A DNA stretch of 64,000 nt from positions 79,190,941-79,254,940 of the forward strand of contig JAVGWX010000004.1 in assembly GCA_036924085.1 (NCBI GenBank), written 5' to 3'. This DNA is from Ariolimax columbianus (Eukaryota > Mollusca > Gastropoda > Stylommatophora > Arionidae). The notes below the pieces were generated by a model that saw only the letters and a list, made by a program, of their open reading frames with translations, ran no database searches and was not told where the DNA came from. Numbering within the stretch: the stretch's first letter is position 1; every line of letters starts with the position of its first letter. Of this stretch, positions 60,501 through 64,000 are shown piece by piece. A program made the translations under genes and the position numbers.

Positions 60501-61577
60501 AGGGTGTCTTGGTCAGTATAGTTTACTTAGCCCCGACTAACATGTCTGATCAGTATATTTTGCCTGACCAGATGCTAGCCTCTTTTCCATGACTTGGATG
60601 CTCTACTTCCTGTATCTATTCCCAGTACACCTCTGGGATTCTTCATTAGTTATACTTGTATCAGGTGACCAGGGGTCAAAGACGCAGTGAATGAGATGAC
60701 AGCAGTCAGTAACTCATAGTCGACAGCTTGTGTCAGGATCAGCAAACCAGTGTCAGAGAATCATATTGTCCAAATACCTATAAAGTTCCAAGTGGTAGCC
60801 CTGGAACAGACTGCATCTATGCAGCCAGTCTGAAAAAATAGAGATCAGAGTAGGAAAGTCAAATCATGTTCCGGGATCAAGATGCCAAGCAGTGCATGAG
60901 CTGCAGCAGTCAGCGACCCAAAGCTGACTGCTAGCAACAGGGCTAGCAAACCACATCTGCCAAGACCCTTCTACACCTCCATGCGGTTATCCTGGATAGG
61001 AGGCTGCAACAGAGCAGACTGGCTGCTGAAGTCGGATGTGCCGGACCGAAATGTGTGAATATCTTAGTCAAGCTAAATACTACGATACAGCACATTCCAT
61101 TCTCCGGACAACATCCTGCTACTTACAAAGCCCTTTTCAGGGCTTGGTAGCGGGAGTTTGAGAACAAATGACCAATTAAGAAACAAAATCTGGTCCCAAA
61201 AATGCGTCGCATTCAAACTAGGTGAGTCTGGTCGTAATGTATAGATACCGCAGCCTCATTGTAAACTCCAACTCAACTTTAAAAAATGTTATTTGCAGGA
61301 AGAACAAAGAGGAAGTATCATGTGACCTGGTTACTCTACTTTTCACTTGTTCCTGTGTCTTCTCCAGGGATACCTCTTATCTTCTTCACAGGGTGTATTT
61401 CCAGTTCACGTATCTAGTGTAATCAATGAGACCCCATTTACCCTGTTGAAAGACGTGACACAAGACATTTGAAGCTTCTAGTGTAACAAACACAAGAGTT
61501 GTCATACCTTGTTGTGCATACTCAGAACCTGGAAGTTTTCTTTCTCCAAACGGACAATAGCTCCCACCGTCTGTGGA
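30410..61577 (-). CDS. SUPT5H: SUPT5H, transcription elongation factor SPT5 (3' eleven exons; 5' part beyond window)
   Basis: Join on the - strand: 61577-61508, 57592-57467, 54318-54193, 50683-50491, 48638-48533, 43088-42849, 40841-40660, 37983-37840, 35005-34893, 31783-31688, 30565-30410. That is 1552 nt, about 516 aa, roughly half of the near-1090-aa animal SPT5. All introns are GT-AG and phases agree at all ten junctions. Domains: KOW4 ([18 protein letters not shown]), linker ([18 protein letters not shown]), KOW5 ([17 protein letters not shown] across two exons), Thr-Pro CTR ([20 protein letters not shown]), Pro/Ser CTR, and C-terminal KOW region ([38 protein letters not shown]). With SPT4 it forms DSIF on RNA polymerase II; CTR threonines are known P-TEFb/CDK9 targets. 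The NGN domain and KOW1-3 are not in the window. The gene is large because repeats fill its introns. Confidence 0.95.
30945..31260 (+). repeat. Rep-B2 SINE-like retroposon, near full length
   Basis: Contains CAGAGCATGAGCTGACAGCA, CAGGCTGCACTAGTGTAG, GAATTTGGATGTATTGGGCC, AATGTCCTTTTCAGGAG and the tail GAAGAAGAAGAA. It lies antisense in a SUPT5H intron. Confidence 0.75.
31265..31655 (-). repeat. Rep-C LINE 3' end
   Basis: GTGTGAGCTGGATGTAGCAG, GGATTTCCTGCTTCGC and CTGTTAGGCGCCATCTATGC match 54455-54800 and 7555-8220. On the - strand the outer part still reads like LINE C-terminal coding sequence. Confidence 0.65.
31688..31783 (-). CDS. SUPT5H: SUPT5H penultimate exon
   Basis: Exactly 32 codons, phase 0 at both ends. 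[20 protein letters not shown], then [12 protein letters not shown], matches SPT5 (GGMCSVYLKDSEKVVSIS in human). Confidence 0.95.
31955..32315 (+). pseudogene. I-group LINE 3' end with tail
   Basis: [20 protein letters not shown], then [17 protein letters not shown], is the Cys/His C-terminus (CxCGxxxxTxEHIL). The 3' end reads GACGAACGAGGAAGAAGAA, which resembles the tails of Rep-B1 and Rep-B2. Confidence 0.75.
32405..33365. repeat. 24-bp minisatellite, about 40 copies, in a SUPT5H intron
   Basis: The unit core is GGGACTGTTCCTCATT plus CTCATGGT (variants GGC, TGC, ACG). The unit length is a multiple of three, so long frames stay open on both strands: MVGLFLIL repeats on +, MRMRNSPT repeats on -. 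These frames are products of the array and are not annotated as genes. Confidence 0.95.
33600..33700 (+). repeat. Decayed tRNA-headed SINE fragment
   Basis: GTGGCCCAGCGGTTAGAGTA has a good pol III A box. The B box region (AGGTCCTAGTCTC) is degraded. No tail or target duplication was identified. Confidence 0.5.
33955..34105. repeat. Rep-E fragments in opposite orientations
   Basis: GTTTCCAGGAAGACAGCGTG is Rep-E reverse; ATCTGGTCAGGCACAACATA is Rep-E forward. A rearranged copy. Confidence 0.5.
34109..34450 (+). repeat. Rep-B1 SINE-like retroposon, full length
   Basis: Begins GGGATCAAGATGCTGAGCAG, the same 5' start as 60873 and the reverse copy ending near 37022, despite different flanks. It continues through CCTTCTACACCTCCACGCGG, GAAGTCGGATGTGTTAGACC and GTCAAGCTGTAAACTACGAC. 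The 3' tail has lost the AGAAGAAG run. Confidence 0.75.
34450..34780 (+). repeat. Rep-E repeat
   Basis: ATTAGTCAGGGTCAGGCAAA, TTTTCATGGCAGCCTGGCTA, GTGAGGAAAGCTACTGCAAC and a tail of (AAC)n. Confidence 0.7.
34893..35005 (-). CDS. SUPT5H: SUPT5H exon, C-terminal KOW region
   Basis: The codon V spans the junction. [20 protein letters not shown], then [17 protein letters not shown], ends in phase 0 at GTGAGT. It matches human SSDWVTTDIQVKV...VVGQTGVIRSV. Confidence 0.95.
35037..35735. repeat. AAT/AAC/AGT/ATG trinucleotide tract (about 700 bp)
   Basis: Almost pure triplets of AAT, AAC, AGT, AAG and ATG keep long Asn/Lys/Met/Ser (+) and Leu/Ile/Phe (-) frames open. It begins about 30 bp upstream of the SUPT5H exon ending at 35005, on the acceptor side. 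Confidence 0.95.
35740..36130. other. Possible DNA transposon end
   Basis: CCAGGGTTGCTAGTTTCGTG resembles the CAGGGTTGC-type ends of hAT-like elements. No opposite end or transposase was found. Confidence 0.25.
36140..36265 (+). pseudogene. RTE-like LINE C-terminal fragment
   Basis: [20 protein letters not shown] matches the RGRPRRRW motif found at the end of the RTE ORF near 47440-47460. Confidence 0.55.
36298..36665. repeat. AAT/AAC trinucleotide tracts, two blocks
   Basis: 36300-36390 and 36520-36665 repeat AAT, AAC and AGT triplets, as at 35037-35735, with one non-repetitive gap. Confidence 0.85.
36667..37022 (-). repeat. Rep-B1 SINE-like retroposon, full length
   Basis: It runs from TTCTTCTTCTTTGTTTG (tail complement) to CTTGATCCC (5' end complement), through AGCAGGATGTAGTCCGG and GCCAGTCTGCCCTGTTATC. 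The 5' end abuts LINE 3' sequence of the same orientation (37023-37625). Confidence 0.75.
37023..37625 (-). pseudogene. LINE C-terminus (I/Nimb-like)
   Basis: [40 protein letters not shown] and [20 protein letters not shown] give the Cys/His C-terminal domain. A 58-bp segment is duplicated in tandem (37230-37343), repeating the [16 protein letters not shown] codons. Upstream, broken pieces of the post-RNase H linker remain. Confidence 0.75.
37840..37983 (-). CDS. SUPT5H: SUPT5H exon, Pro/Ser-rich CTR (distal)
   Basis: [40 protein letters not shown] and TPGTG. The GYSPMTP motif is shared with vertebrate SPT5. Starts in phase 1 and ends in phase 1. Confidence 0.95.
38455..38709 (-). mobile_element. 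Mariner 5' end fragment (same family as 18570-19225)
   Basis: TACGAGGTCTGTTCAAATG at the end, then a 5' UTR and [20 protein letters not shown], the helix-turn-helix start of the transposase. It is truncated after that. Confidence 0.75.
39030..39120 (+). pseudogene. LINE 3'-terminal coding scrap
   Basis: [19 protein letters not shown] is the C-terminal WNPxGKR motif, also seen at 6885-7060. Confidence 0.5.
39110..40475. repeat. Minisatellite with a 378-bp higher-order repeat
   Basis: Units of about 40-62 bp share CATAAACTTGGTGGTCTGTC, TCAGCCTTCC and CACCTCACATCCATTTCC. The block 39599-39919 and the block 39977-40297 translate identically, an exact or near-exact 378-bp shift. The array ends about 185 bp from the SUPT5H exon at 40660. 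Confidence 0.95.
40660..40841 (-). CDS. SUPT5H: SUPT5H exon, Pro/Ser-rich CTR (proximal)
   Basis: [40 protein letters not shown] and [18 protein letters not shown]. It corresponds to the human segment [20 protein letters not shown] onward. Phase 2 in, phase 1 out. Confidence 0.95.
41174..42099. mobile_element. Second fold-back mariner, with a retroposon inside
   Basis: The left end TACGAGGGGGCTTCAAAT is matched in reverse at the right end. Both arms carry the mariner transposase N-terminus pointing inward: the left arm includes [20 protein letters not shown] and DCSWLGQAH after the Rep-B1 insertion, and the right arm carries the reverse of [20 protein letters not shown]. No catalytic domain is present. 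It differs in sequence from the 18570-19225 family. Confidence 0.85.
41370..41552 (+). mobile_element. 5'-truncated Rep-B1 copy with an 11-bp target-site duplication
   Basis: The insert at 41381-41541 runs from GGTGCTGAAGACGGATGTG to a tail of CAGAAGAAGAA. It is flanked by a perfect GGAGCAGCATT duplication (41370-41380 and 41542-41552). Removing it restores the mariner transposase text, so it inserted after the mariner. Confidence 0.92.
42215..42735 (+). repeat. Rep-D, unclassified interspersed repeat
   Basis: Shares long stretches with 14480-15050 (GAGATACAAGATGAAGGTGA variant, TTGAAAAACAGCACAAACG, ATCTTCAAATCCTAGTG, CTCTCTACAATCAAAAGAG). It ends about 110 bp before the SUPT5H exon at 42849. 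Confidence 0.65.
42849..43088 (-). CDS. SUPT5H: SUPT5H exon, Thr-Pro CTR (GxxTPxYG repeats)
   Basis: [40 protein letters not shown] and [11 protein letters not shown]. At least five TP motifs sit in the GxxTPxYG register that P-TEFb phosphorylates in known SPT5 proteins. The exon starts in phase 2 and ends in phase 2. Confidence 0.96.
43405..43720 (-). repeat. Rep-B2 SINE-like retroposon
   Basis: CTTCTTCTGTGTTTTTCCTG, TCTCGGCCTGACACATTCGG and GGGTCACTGACCCTGATG match the copy at 3468-3782 closely. Confidence 0.72.
43815..44130 (-). pseudogene. CR1-group LINE C-terminus
   Basis: [20 protein letters not shown], then [15 protein letters not shown], is the CR1/Rex1 ORF2 tail. It is probably the same family as 1-2016. 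The RTE element begins immediately after it. Confidence 0.7.
44145..47625 (+). mobile_element. RTE/BovB-type LINE, near full length
   Basis: A GC-richer 5' region (44145-44548, with CACCTCACGGTGAGAGGC) is followed by one long endonuclease-RT frame and a short 3' end with GAGATGAGATG. It lies antisense to SUPT5H in the intron between exons 42849 and 48533. The similarity of RT and tail to RTE elements ([40 protein letters not shown]) is strong. Confidence 0.9.
44549..47581 (+). pseudogene. RTE ORF: endonuclease + reverse transcriptase, two in-frame stops
   Basis: One frame throughout, interrupted only by TGA at 44870-44872 and TAA at 45992-45994. Endonuclease: [63 protein letters not shown] (motif A Asp present, later FH where FD is usual), [19 protein letters not shown] (YADD at 46811-46822). 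C-terminus: [29 protein letters not shown] and [10 protein letters not shown]. Without the stops it would be about 1010 codons, the usual size for an RTE ORF. It is recently inactivated. Confidence 0.92.
47626..48120. other. Intronic sequence, nothing recognised
   Basis: AT-rich, no shared repeat or coding block identified. Confidence 0.4.
48125..48375. repeat. Minisatellite, unit of about 32 bp, about eight copies
   Basis: Unit built from ACAGAGGTAATAACA, AACATAGACAGATA and TGTGG, with a few substitutions. It ends about 160 bp from the SUPT5H exon 48533-48638. Confidence 0.9.
48533..48638 (-). CDS. SUPT5H: SUPT5H exon, KOW5 second half
   Basis: (G)[20 protein letters not shown], then [14 protein letters not shown](T), matches human [20 protein letters not shown]. 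The donor is GTATGT; phase 1 in, phase 2 out. Confidence 0.96.
48690..49240. other. Intronic sequence, nothing recognised
   Basis: A 136-codon frame (48815-49225, +) has no known motif, runs antisense to SUPT5H, and is not called as a gene. Confidence 0.35.
49246..49460 (-). pseudogene. Decayed 28S (LSU) rRNA fragment
   Basis: On the - strand the order of blocks is that of eukaryotic LSU rRNA: CAGCCAACTCAGAACTGGTA, GGGGAAT, CTAATTAAAACA, TGTTGAC, GTGTGATTTCTGCCCA, CAAAGTGAAGAAATT, AACCAA and AACTATGACTCTCTTAAGG (49259-49277). Spacing is close to native, with substitutions and small gaps. Similarity fades just after CTTAAGG, the well-known R2 target. It is a single dispersed relic in a SUPT5H intron, not a functional gene. 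Confidence 0.85.
49565..49795 (-). mobile_element. Rep-A SINE, full length
   Basis: The - strand head reads GTGGGTTAGTGGTTAAGTGA (A box) and later CTGTGTTCACTCCC (B box), then CATTACCCTGGGGAAGCAAA and TAAAATGCATGCC. It lies directly upstream, on the same strand, of the 28S fragment. Confidence 0.8.
49930..50465. repeat. Minisatellite of ATAACATAACTACATTATG units
   Basis: Units of about 21-32 bp at 49935-50012 and 50270-50460, separated by a LINE stub. It ends about 25 bp from the SUPT5H exon at 50491. Confidence 0.88.
50013..50275 (-). mobile_element. Very short LINE 3' stub inserted in the minisatellite
   Basis: The - strand encodes [35 protein letters not shown], a TAG, then [20 protein letters not shown]. 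It ends with GAACGAAAGAAGAAGAAATG. This is the Cys/His C-terminus and tail of an I-group LINE, 5'-truncated to about 260 bp. Confidence 0.8.
50491..50683 (-). CDS. SUPT5H: SUPT5H exon, KOW5 first half
   Basis: [20 protein letters not shown], a Gly/Arg-rich stretch ([14 protein letters not shown]), then RREDREI-like [18 protein letters not shown] and PFKG. Phase 0 in, phase 1 out. [11 protein letters not shown] is a strong SPT5 signature. Confidence 0.96.
50830..50965 (+). pseudogene. LINE 3' scrap
   Basis: GTAAAC-free text reading [20 protein letters not shown] resembles the IGHTLRKxxxxxxRQAL tail found intact at 51905-52165. Confidence 0.45.
51070..51320 (+). pseudogene. LINE RT thumb fragment
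   Basis: [20 protein letters not shown], then [20 protein letters not shown], matches the FxYLGSxIDxxGGxxADIxxRIGKA block of APE-type LINEs. It breaks off at the minisatellite that follows. Confidence 0.75.
51345..51790. repeat. Minisatellite, unit about 50 bp, about nine copies
   Basis: Units read AAGTGATGGAGACATGACA, TAATCCTGACATTGCTACAG and TCAGTC. It lies between the RT thumb and the 3' end of LINE sequence, so it may have arisen inside a LINE copy. Confidence 0.92.
51905..52165 (+). pseudogene. LINE 3'-terminal coding segment
   Basis: [40 protein letters not shown] and [18 protein letters not shown] match the C-terminal tail of APE-type LINEs (GKRKRGRPxxTWRR). Confidence 0.75.
52260..52295. 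repeat. (GT)n microsatellite
   Basis: GTGTGTGTGTGTGTAGTGTG run followed by GAGAGAGA. Confidence 0.85.
52470..52675. repeat. Minisatellite, unit about 53 bp, four copies
   Basis: GAGAACTAATCTTTGTGCTG, AACAAGACATTAGGTAAGA and TGGTTTAT repeat with few changes. Confidence 0.9.
52680..52865 (-). pseudogene. LINE C-terminal fragment
   Basis: [40 protein letters not shown] and KMADFI close an RNase H-type LINE ORF, as at 26870-27010. Confidence 0.7.
53250..53370 (-). repeat. Rep-B2 5' fragment
   Basis: GATCTTGGTCAGCTCTGGTT, TGCTGACCCTGAAGTAAGC and CTTCGGCCCCTGG match the Rep-B2 5' part in reverse. Confidence 0.55.
53530..53562. repeat. Poly-C homopolymer of about 33 bp
   Basis: Uninterrupted C run, G on the SUPT5H sense strand. 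Length may be unreliable in assembly. Confidence 0.9.
53745..53955. repeat. Minisatellite, unit about 53 bp, four copies
   Basis: GATAAAAGTGCTGATGATAG, ATCATGAACTCCTTAGCTCC and TGCGGTTCCT repeat almost exactly. Confidence 0.93.
54193..54318 (-). CDS. SUPT5H: SUPT5H exon, KOW4-KOW5 linker
   Basis: 42 codons, phase 0 at both ends. [20 protein letters not shown], then [20 protein letters not shown], matches human GEIRHLFRSFAF and ENGGMFVCKTRHLVLAGG. Confidence 0.96.
54455..55030 (-). pseudogene. LINE C-terminus plus Rep-C 3' region
   Basis: [40 protein letters not shown] and [20 protein letters not shown], followed downstream (lower coordinates) by the Rep-C sequence. This copy shows that Rep-C is the 3' part of this LINE family. 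Confidence 0.75.
55095..55385 (+). repeat. Rep-B2 SINE-like retroposon
   Basis: CAGTGAATGAGCTGACAGCA, CTGCACTAGAGTGGTCTGGC, AATGTCCTTTTCAGGAT and tail AGAAGAGGAGG. Confidence 0.72.
55500..55990. other. Intronic sequence with a Rep-E tail
   Basis: Only 55780-55855 (TGTTGAATGCTCACAATGAG) is recognisable, as a Rep-E end. The remainder is unassigned. Confidence 0.4.
56010..56180 (-). repeat. Rep-D fragment
   Basis: GTTTGAAAGAGAATTTTGAA, ACGATGTGTTCTC and AGTTGTTGCAACATATTTTTC are shared with 58500-58640. Confidence 0.5.
56190..56520 (+). repeat. Rep-E repeat, + copy of an inverted pair
   Basis: TCTGGTCAGGCAAAATATAC, TTTTCATGGCAGCCTGGCTA and GTGAGGAAAGCTACTGCAAC. Confidence 0.7.
56530..56800 (-). 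repeat. Rep-E repeat, - copy of an inverted pair
   Basis: GTAGCTTTCCTCACATCCCG, CATCTGCGTGTCACTC and AGGCTGCCATGAAAACAGCC are the reverse of the preceding copy, only about 10 bp away. Confidence 0.7.
56845..57310 (-). repeat. Rep-B1 retroposon with an internal triplication
   Basis: TTCTTCTTCTTCAG start, CAAGCCCTGAATAAGGCTTT and GCAAGTAGCTGGATG. Inside, a segment of about 56 bp (TTCTCCTTAGCCAGTCTGCT and following) occurs about three times at 57027-57160. Confidence 0.72.
57467..57592 (-). CDS. SUPT5H: SUPT5H exon, KOW4
   Basis: 42 codons, phase 0 both ends. [20 protein letters not shown], then [20 protein letters not shown] and HS. The donor TCG|GTGAGT keeps phase with GRAGEI in the next exon. 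Confidence 0.96.
57610..57730. repeat. Tandem repeat of about 33 bp, three to four copies
   Basis: AATCATGGACAATAAC, AAAAGACAATAGG and TAT(C/A). Confidence 0.85.
57714..58325 (-). pseudogene. LINE RNase H domain
   Basis: [20 protein letters not shown] is the linker. RNase H follows as [40 protein letters not shown] and [18 protein letters not shown], showing the first Asp, the Glu and the second Asp. The frame ends before the last motif. It lies in the same strand as SUPT5H within an intron and is not part of it. Confidence 0.8.
58480..58870 (-). repeat. Rep-D repeat
   Basis: Reverse of 14480-14700 and 42215-42480: ATTTCAGAAACTTACACACA, ACAAAAACAATAACATCAAC and TAGTGGAAACTAACAG. Confidence 0.55.
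59125..59297 (-). mobile_element. Rep-A SINE, full-length head
   Basis: The - strand reads GTGGGCTAGTGGTTAAGTGA (A box) and GCTGGGTTCGCTCCCC (near-perfect B box), then the Rep-A body. It is the best-preserved copy of the head. Confidence 0.85.
59335..59790 (+). pseudogene. LINE RT C-terminal part
   Basis: [40 protein letters not shown] and [13 protein letters not shown] fit the thumb-to-tail region of APE-type LINEs (KxRIFNSCVxSVLLYG). There are several stops. Confidence 0.65.
59790..60065 (-). pseudogene. LINE C-terminus (same family as 37023-37625)
   Basis: Reverse of ATGCCATGTAATGGTATCTG and AAGTGTTCCATTCATCTGGC, the segment encoding the Cys/His tail and the CRYHYMAL region. Degraded. 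Confidence 0.6.
60150..60240. repeat. 18-bp tandem repeat, five copies
   Basis: GACTAAGTATGTAGGAAT units. They grow out of the end of a short interspersed repeat also seen near 22905-22960. Confidence 0.9.
60255..60590 (-). repeat. Rep-E repeat
   Basis: TGTTGTTCTTGTTGAATACC, GCATCTGCGTGTCACTCAC and GTCTTGGTCAGTATAGTTTA. Confidence 0.65.
60665..61310 (+). repeat. Three consecutive Rep-B copies
   Basis: 60665-60850 is a Rep-B2 5' part, 60873-61175 a full Rep-B1 (starting GGGATCAAGATGCCAAGCAG, ending GGTAGCGGGAGTTTGAG), and 61205-61310 a Rep-B2 3' part. The Rep-B1 lies between Rep-B2 halves, which suggests insertion of one into the other. Confidence 0.7.
61508..61577 (-). CDS. SUPT5H: SUPT5H exon, KOW3-KOW4 region (most 5' visible)
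   Basis: Starts in phase 2 after [27 protein letters not shown], then HNK, ends at AAG|GTATGA. It matches human [20 protein letters not shown]. Preceding exons lie beyond the window. Confidence 0.95.
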
Positions 61578-61613
61578 CTAGAGAAATAAAAATGGTGTTT
61601 TTAAACTTGTCAC

Positions 61614-61893
61614 GGGTAATATAGAGTAATAATAATAGGGGGTCTCTGTGGCGAGGTGGTCAAGCCATTTGCCTCATGCTCAGGTGGTCAGTGTTCGAAT
61701 TCGAGCGGCAACGGTCGGTTCATGATGTAAATTTTTCAGGAGATCCCGGGGTTCATCGCAGGAAATAATGGAGCTCGTGCTTTGTGCGATGCTCTCAGAA
61801 GGTCTTCTGCTGAGAGAGACCGAGCCATATGGGGAAACCCGAGGTGATTAAGTCGAACCCTCGACTTTCACCTTAACCTTTAAGGGTAATATA
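61614..61893 (+). mobile_element. tRNA-headed SINE (different family), duplicated target
   Basis: A box TGGCGAGGTGG and B box GTGTTCGAATTCG; body to about 61883. Flanked by GGGTAATATA at 61614-61623 and 61884-61893, which is the minisatellite sequence. Confidence 0.82.
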
Positions 61894-61917
61894 ACGTGTC
61901 TATGGACTAGCATAACA

Positions 61918-62545
61918 AGAGCCTTAGAAAACAGAATGTCTCCAGATGTTAATCTACAAATGAATTGACCAATTGTCCACCTCTTATGGAACAGAAGTGG
62001 TGGTCCAGTGAATACCTGGCCATGTTGGAGTCCCAGGAAATGAGAAGACTGATGAACTGGCCAGAAGCGGGGCAATGCTACCACAGCCACTACCTAGCAT
62101 CACAGTACAGACCTGCAAGCAAATCCTGAAAAATAACTATAGACAGGAGTGGCTAAATCAGTGGGCCACATCCCAGACAGGCTGAATATATTTCAAACAC
62201 CAAGCAAAACCAGATCCCCAGGACCCAGCCAAGAAACTGAAATGGAAAGACCAGAGTTTGATCTTCAAGCTGAGAACAAGCAATGCACCTCTCAACAAAC
62301 AAGATTAGACCAACTATGTGAACCAAACTGCAGATTCTGCTATGACCACGAGGAGTCGGTTGAGCACCTCCTGATTTTGTGCCTAGGGCTGGCTGATCTG
62401 CGAAATATGCTGCTCCCACCATACCCCACCTTACACAACACACTATACACATTACTGCAACAATTGAGGAGGAAGTGTGCTTTGGTCAGAGAGGCATTGG
62501 GCTGTCAAGAGCTGCAAGCTTACAGCCAAAAACATTATATGATCA
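61918..62545 (+). pseudogene. LINE 3' part with RNase H end and Cys/His tail
   Basis: IPGHVGVPGNEKTDELARSG is the last RNase H motif. Then QILKNNYRQEWLNQWATSQT and, in another frame, CRFCYDHEESVEHLLILCLG and LADLRNMLLPPYPTLHNTLY. The 5' part (endonuclease, RT) is absent. Confidence 0.82.
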
Positions 62546-62707
62546 TCATCAGAAAAAGAATTGTATTCTTAGACTTGTTATTAGTAATATAACTTGTCTA
62601 TGGACTAGAACAACAAAAATGGTATTGTTAGACTTGTCAAGGGTAATATAACTTGTCTATGGACTAGAACAACAAAAATTGTATTGTTAGACTTGTCAAG
62701 GGTAATA

Positions 62708-63421
62708 CTAGGTAGCTTCAAAAAGTTCCCAAATAATCGACTCGTGTTTGAATGAAAGATGATATTATGGAGAATATATATTTATAAGTTGGTAGTAACC
62801 TTGATGAAATGACATGGAAGACATACGCTCTTGAACAGAAGTTACAGAATTTTGTTTGTGTGTTGTGCTCGTTGCATCGTCGGAGTTGAAAATGTCCTTG
62901 ATTGAACGTACAATTGTCAAATTCTGTGTTTTGCTTGAGAAGTCATGTTATGTTGGAAGTTTTTATTTATTCCCAAGGTATTGTATACCATGATTTTATT
63001 CCTGAAGGCTGAACGGTTAACAAGGAAATGTACGTTGATATCCTCCGTCGTCTAAGCGATGCATTCAGAAGAAAACGACCAGAAAAATGGCGAACAAATA
63101 GTTGGATATGCGGAATGACAATGCGCCAGCACATCGATTCCTACTAGTGAAGCAGTACCTCGCAAAATACAATGTGATTACCTTGTAACATCCTCAGATG
63201 AACAACAACATGGATGTTGTCAGCAATGTGACTAGACAGCTGAGAGAGGTGTCAAAGAATGGGTTCCACGAATGTTTCCAGCAGCTGTATGCACATTGCC
63301 AAAAGTGTGTAGTTGCCCAAGGGAACTACTTTGAAGGAAATGTAGTGTAGATAATTCTATTGCAACTTATTTCTATACAATACACTAATTCCTGGAACTT
63401 TTTGAAGCTACCTCGTTCGTT
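62708..63421 (+). mobile_element. Internally deleted mariner with matching ends
   Basis: AGGTAGCTTCAAAAAGTTCC at the left end is matched in perfect reverse at the right end, with TA at both borders. It keeps the transposase start (MSLIERTIVKFCVLLEKS) and the C-terminal parts NDNAPAHRFLLVKQYLAKYN and SKNGFHECFQQLYAH then CQKCVVAQGNYFEGNVV. The middle and the segment after HNDNAPAHR containing the last Asp are deleted, so it is non-autonomous. Confidence 0.88.
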
Positions 63422-63559
63422 TAACTTGCTTATAGACTAGCAGAAAAAAAATTGTATTGTTGGACTTGTCAAAGGTAACACAAGGAAATGTCAGTAAATC
63501 AGTCTAATAGTTTCTAAAGATCTCATAAGGTGGTAACAATATCCAGGTTTTGGATTACT

Positions 63560-64000
63560 GTAGGTAGCAGACACTAGGTCTCGCATGCACAAGCGCAGCT
63601 CACTTATAAAATGGCATCAGTGCTCCCTAAGTGTACAATAAAAGAACAACGTTCTGCTATTTTTTCTTTATGGGCAAAAGGACTTTCTGCAAAGGAAATG
63701 CTTCCTGTTTACAGTGAGAAGTGTTTGGCATGCCAAACAGTGCATAACTGGGTTGATAATTCTTCTCAAGGATGTTAAACAATTGCTGATGAAACCTAAC
63801 CAGGTCATCCTGTTCAGACTGCAACAGAAGCATCTGTGGGGCAAGTGTGGGAGATGATTCGAGCTGACAGGCGAGTATCGATAAGACAGTGCTGCAACTG
63901 CAATAGGGGGCTCACATAGTTTAGCCTACATGCATGATCGATTGAAATTCCAGAAAGTATGCTCCTGTCCTTACAGCACCTCTGTCACTTTGCATCTGAA
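63560..64000 (+). pseudogene. Mariner transposase N-terminus, runs off the window
   Basis: MASVLPKCTIKEQRSAIFSL, WAKGLSAKEMLPVYSEKCLA and VWEMIRADRRVSIRQCC, with stops. Same family as 5400-5905. Confidence 0.8.

Larger units (their letters stand above)
61590..63480. repeat. 59-bp minisatellite split by three transposons
   Basis: Units share ACTTGTCTATGGACTAG, AACAAAAATGGTATTG and TTAGACTTGTCAAGGGTAAT. Pieces are at 61590-61623, 61884-61917, 62546-62707 and 63422-63480. A SINE, a LINE 3' part and a mariner fill the gaps. Confidence 0.85.

Overview
The window is animal nuclear DNA: two conserved metazoan genes with GT-AG introns lie in very repeat-rich sequence. The LINE, SINE and mariner mix looks like a lophotrochozoan, most likely a mollusc, but that placement is an inference from repeat style.

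Host genes. A complete LIX1/LIX1-like gene lies on the + strand (ATG 3947, stop 9974, four coding exons, about 321 aa). The 3' half of SUPT5H, the transcription elongation factor SPT5, lies on the - strand. It has eleven exons between 30410 (stop) and 61577, and the 5' exons (acidic region, NGN, first KOW domains) lie beyond 64000. The genes are convergent and separated by about 20 kb of repeats. All SUPT5H exon phases agree across junctions. The visible protein runs from KOW4 through KOW5 and the Thr-Pro-rich CTR to the C-terminal KOW region.

Repeats, left to right: a 5'-truncated CR1-like LINE (1-2016); the LIX1 introns with SINEs and a mariner relic; LINE ends and minisatellites (6.6-15 kb); a 2.3 kb satellite of 21-26 bp units (15753-18078); a fold-back mariner (18570-19225); LINE and SINE pieces (19-30 kb). 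The SUPT5H introns carry a 24-bp minisatellite (32.4-33.4 kb), an AAT/AAC tract (35.0-35.7 kb), a 55-60 bp minisatellite with a 378-bp higher-order duplication (39.1-40.5 kb), a second fold-back mariner (41174-42099), a near-full-length RTE/BovB-type LINE with only two in-frame stops (44.1-47.6 kb), a decayed 28S rRNA fragment (49246-49460) and a minisatellite split by three transposons (61.6-63.5 kb).

Working names for repeats. Rep-A: tRNA-headed SINE (A/B boxes visible). Rep-B1 and Rep-B2: two subfamilies of a roughly 300 bp SINE-like retroposon with an AGAAGAAG tail. Rep-C: a LINE 3'-end repeat. Rep-D: an unclassified AT-rich repeat. Rep-E: a roughly 340 bp repeat with an (AAC)n tail. I saw no CRISPR, operon or bacterial feature, and no convincing new multi-gene system. 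The unusual content is in nested and fold-back mobile elements, the rRNA relic and the satellite structure.
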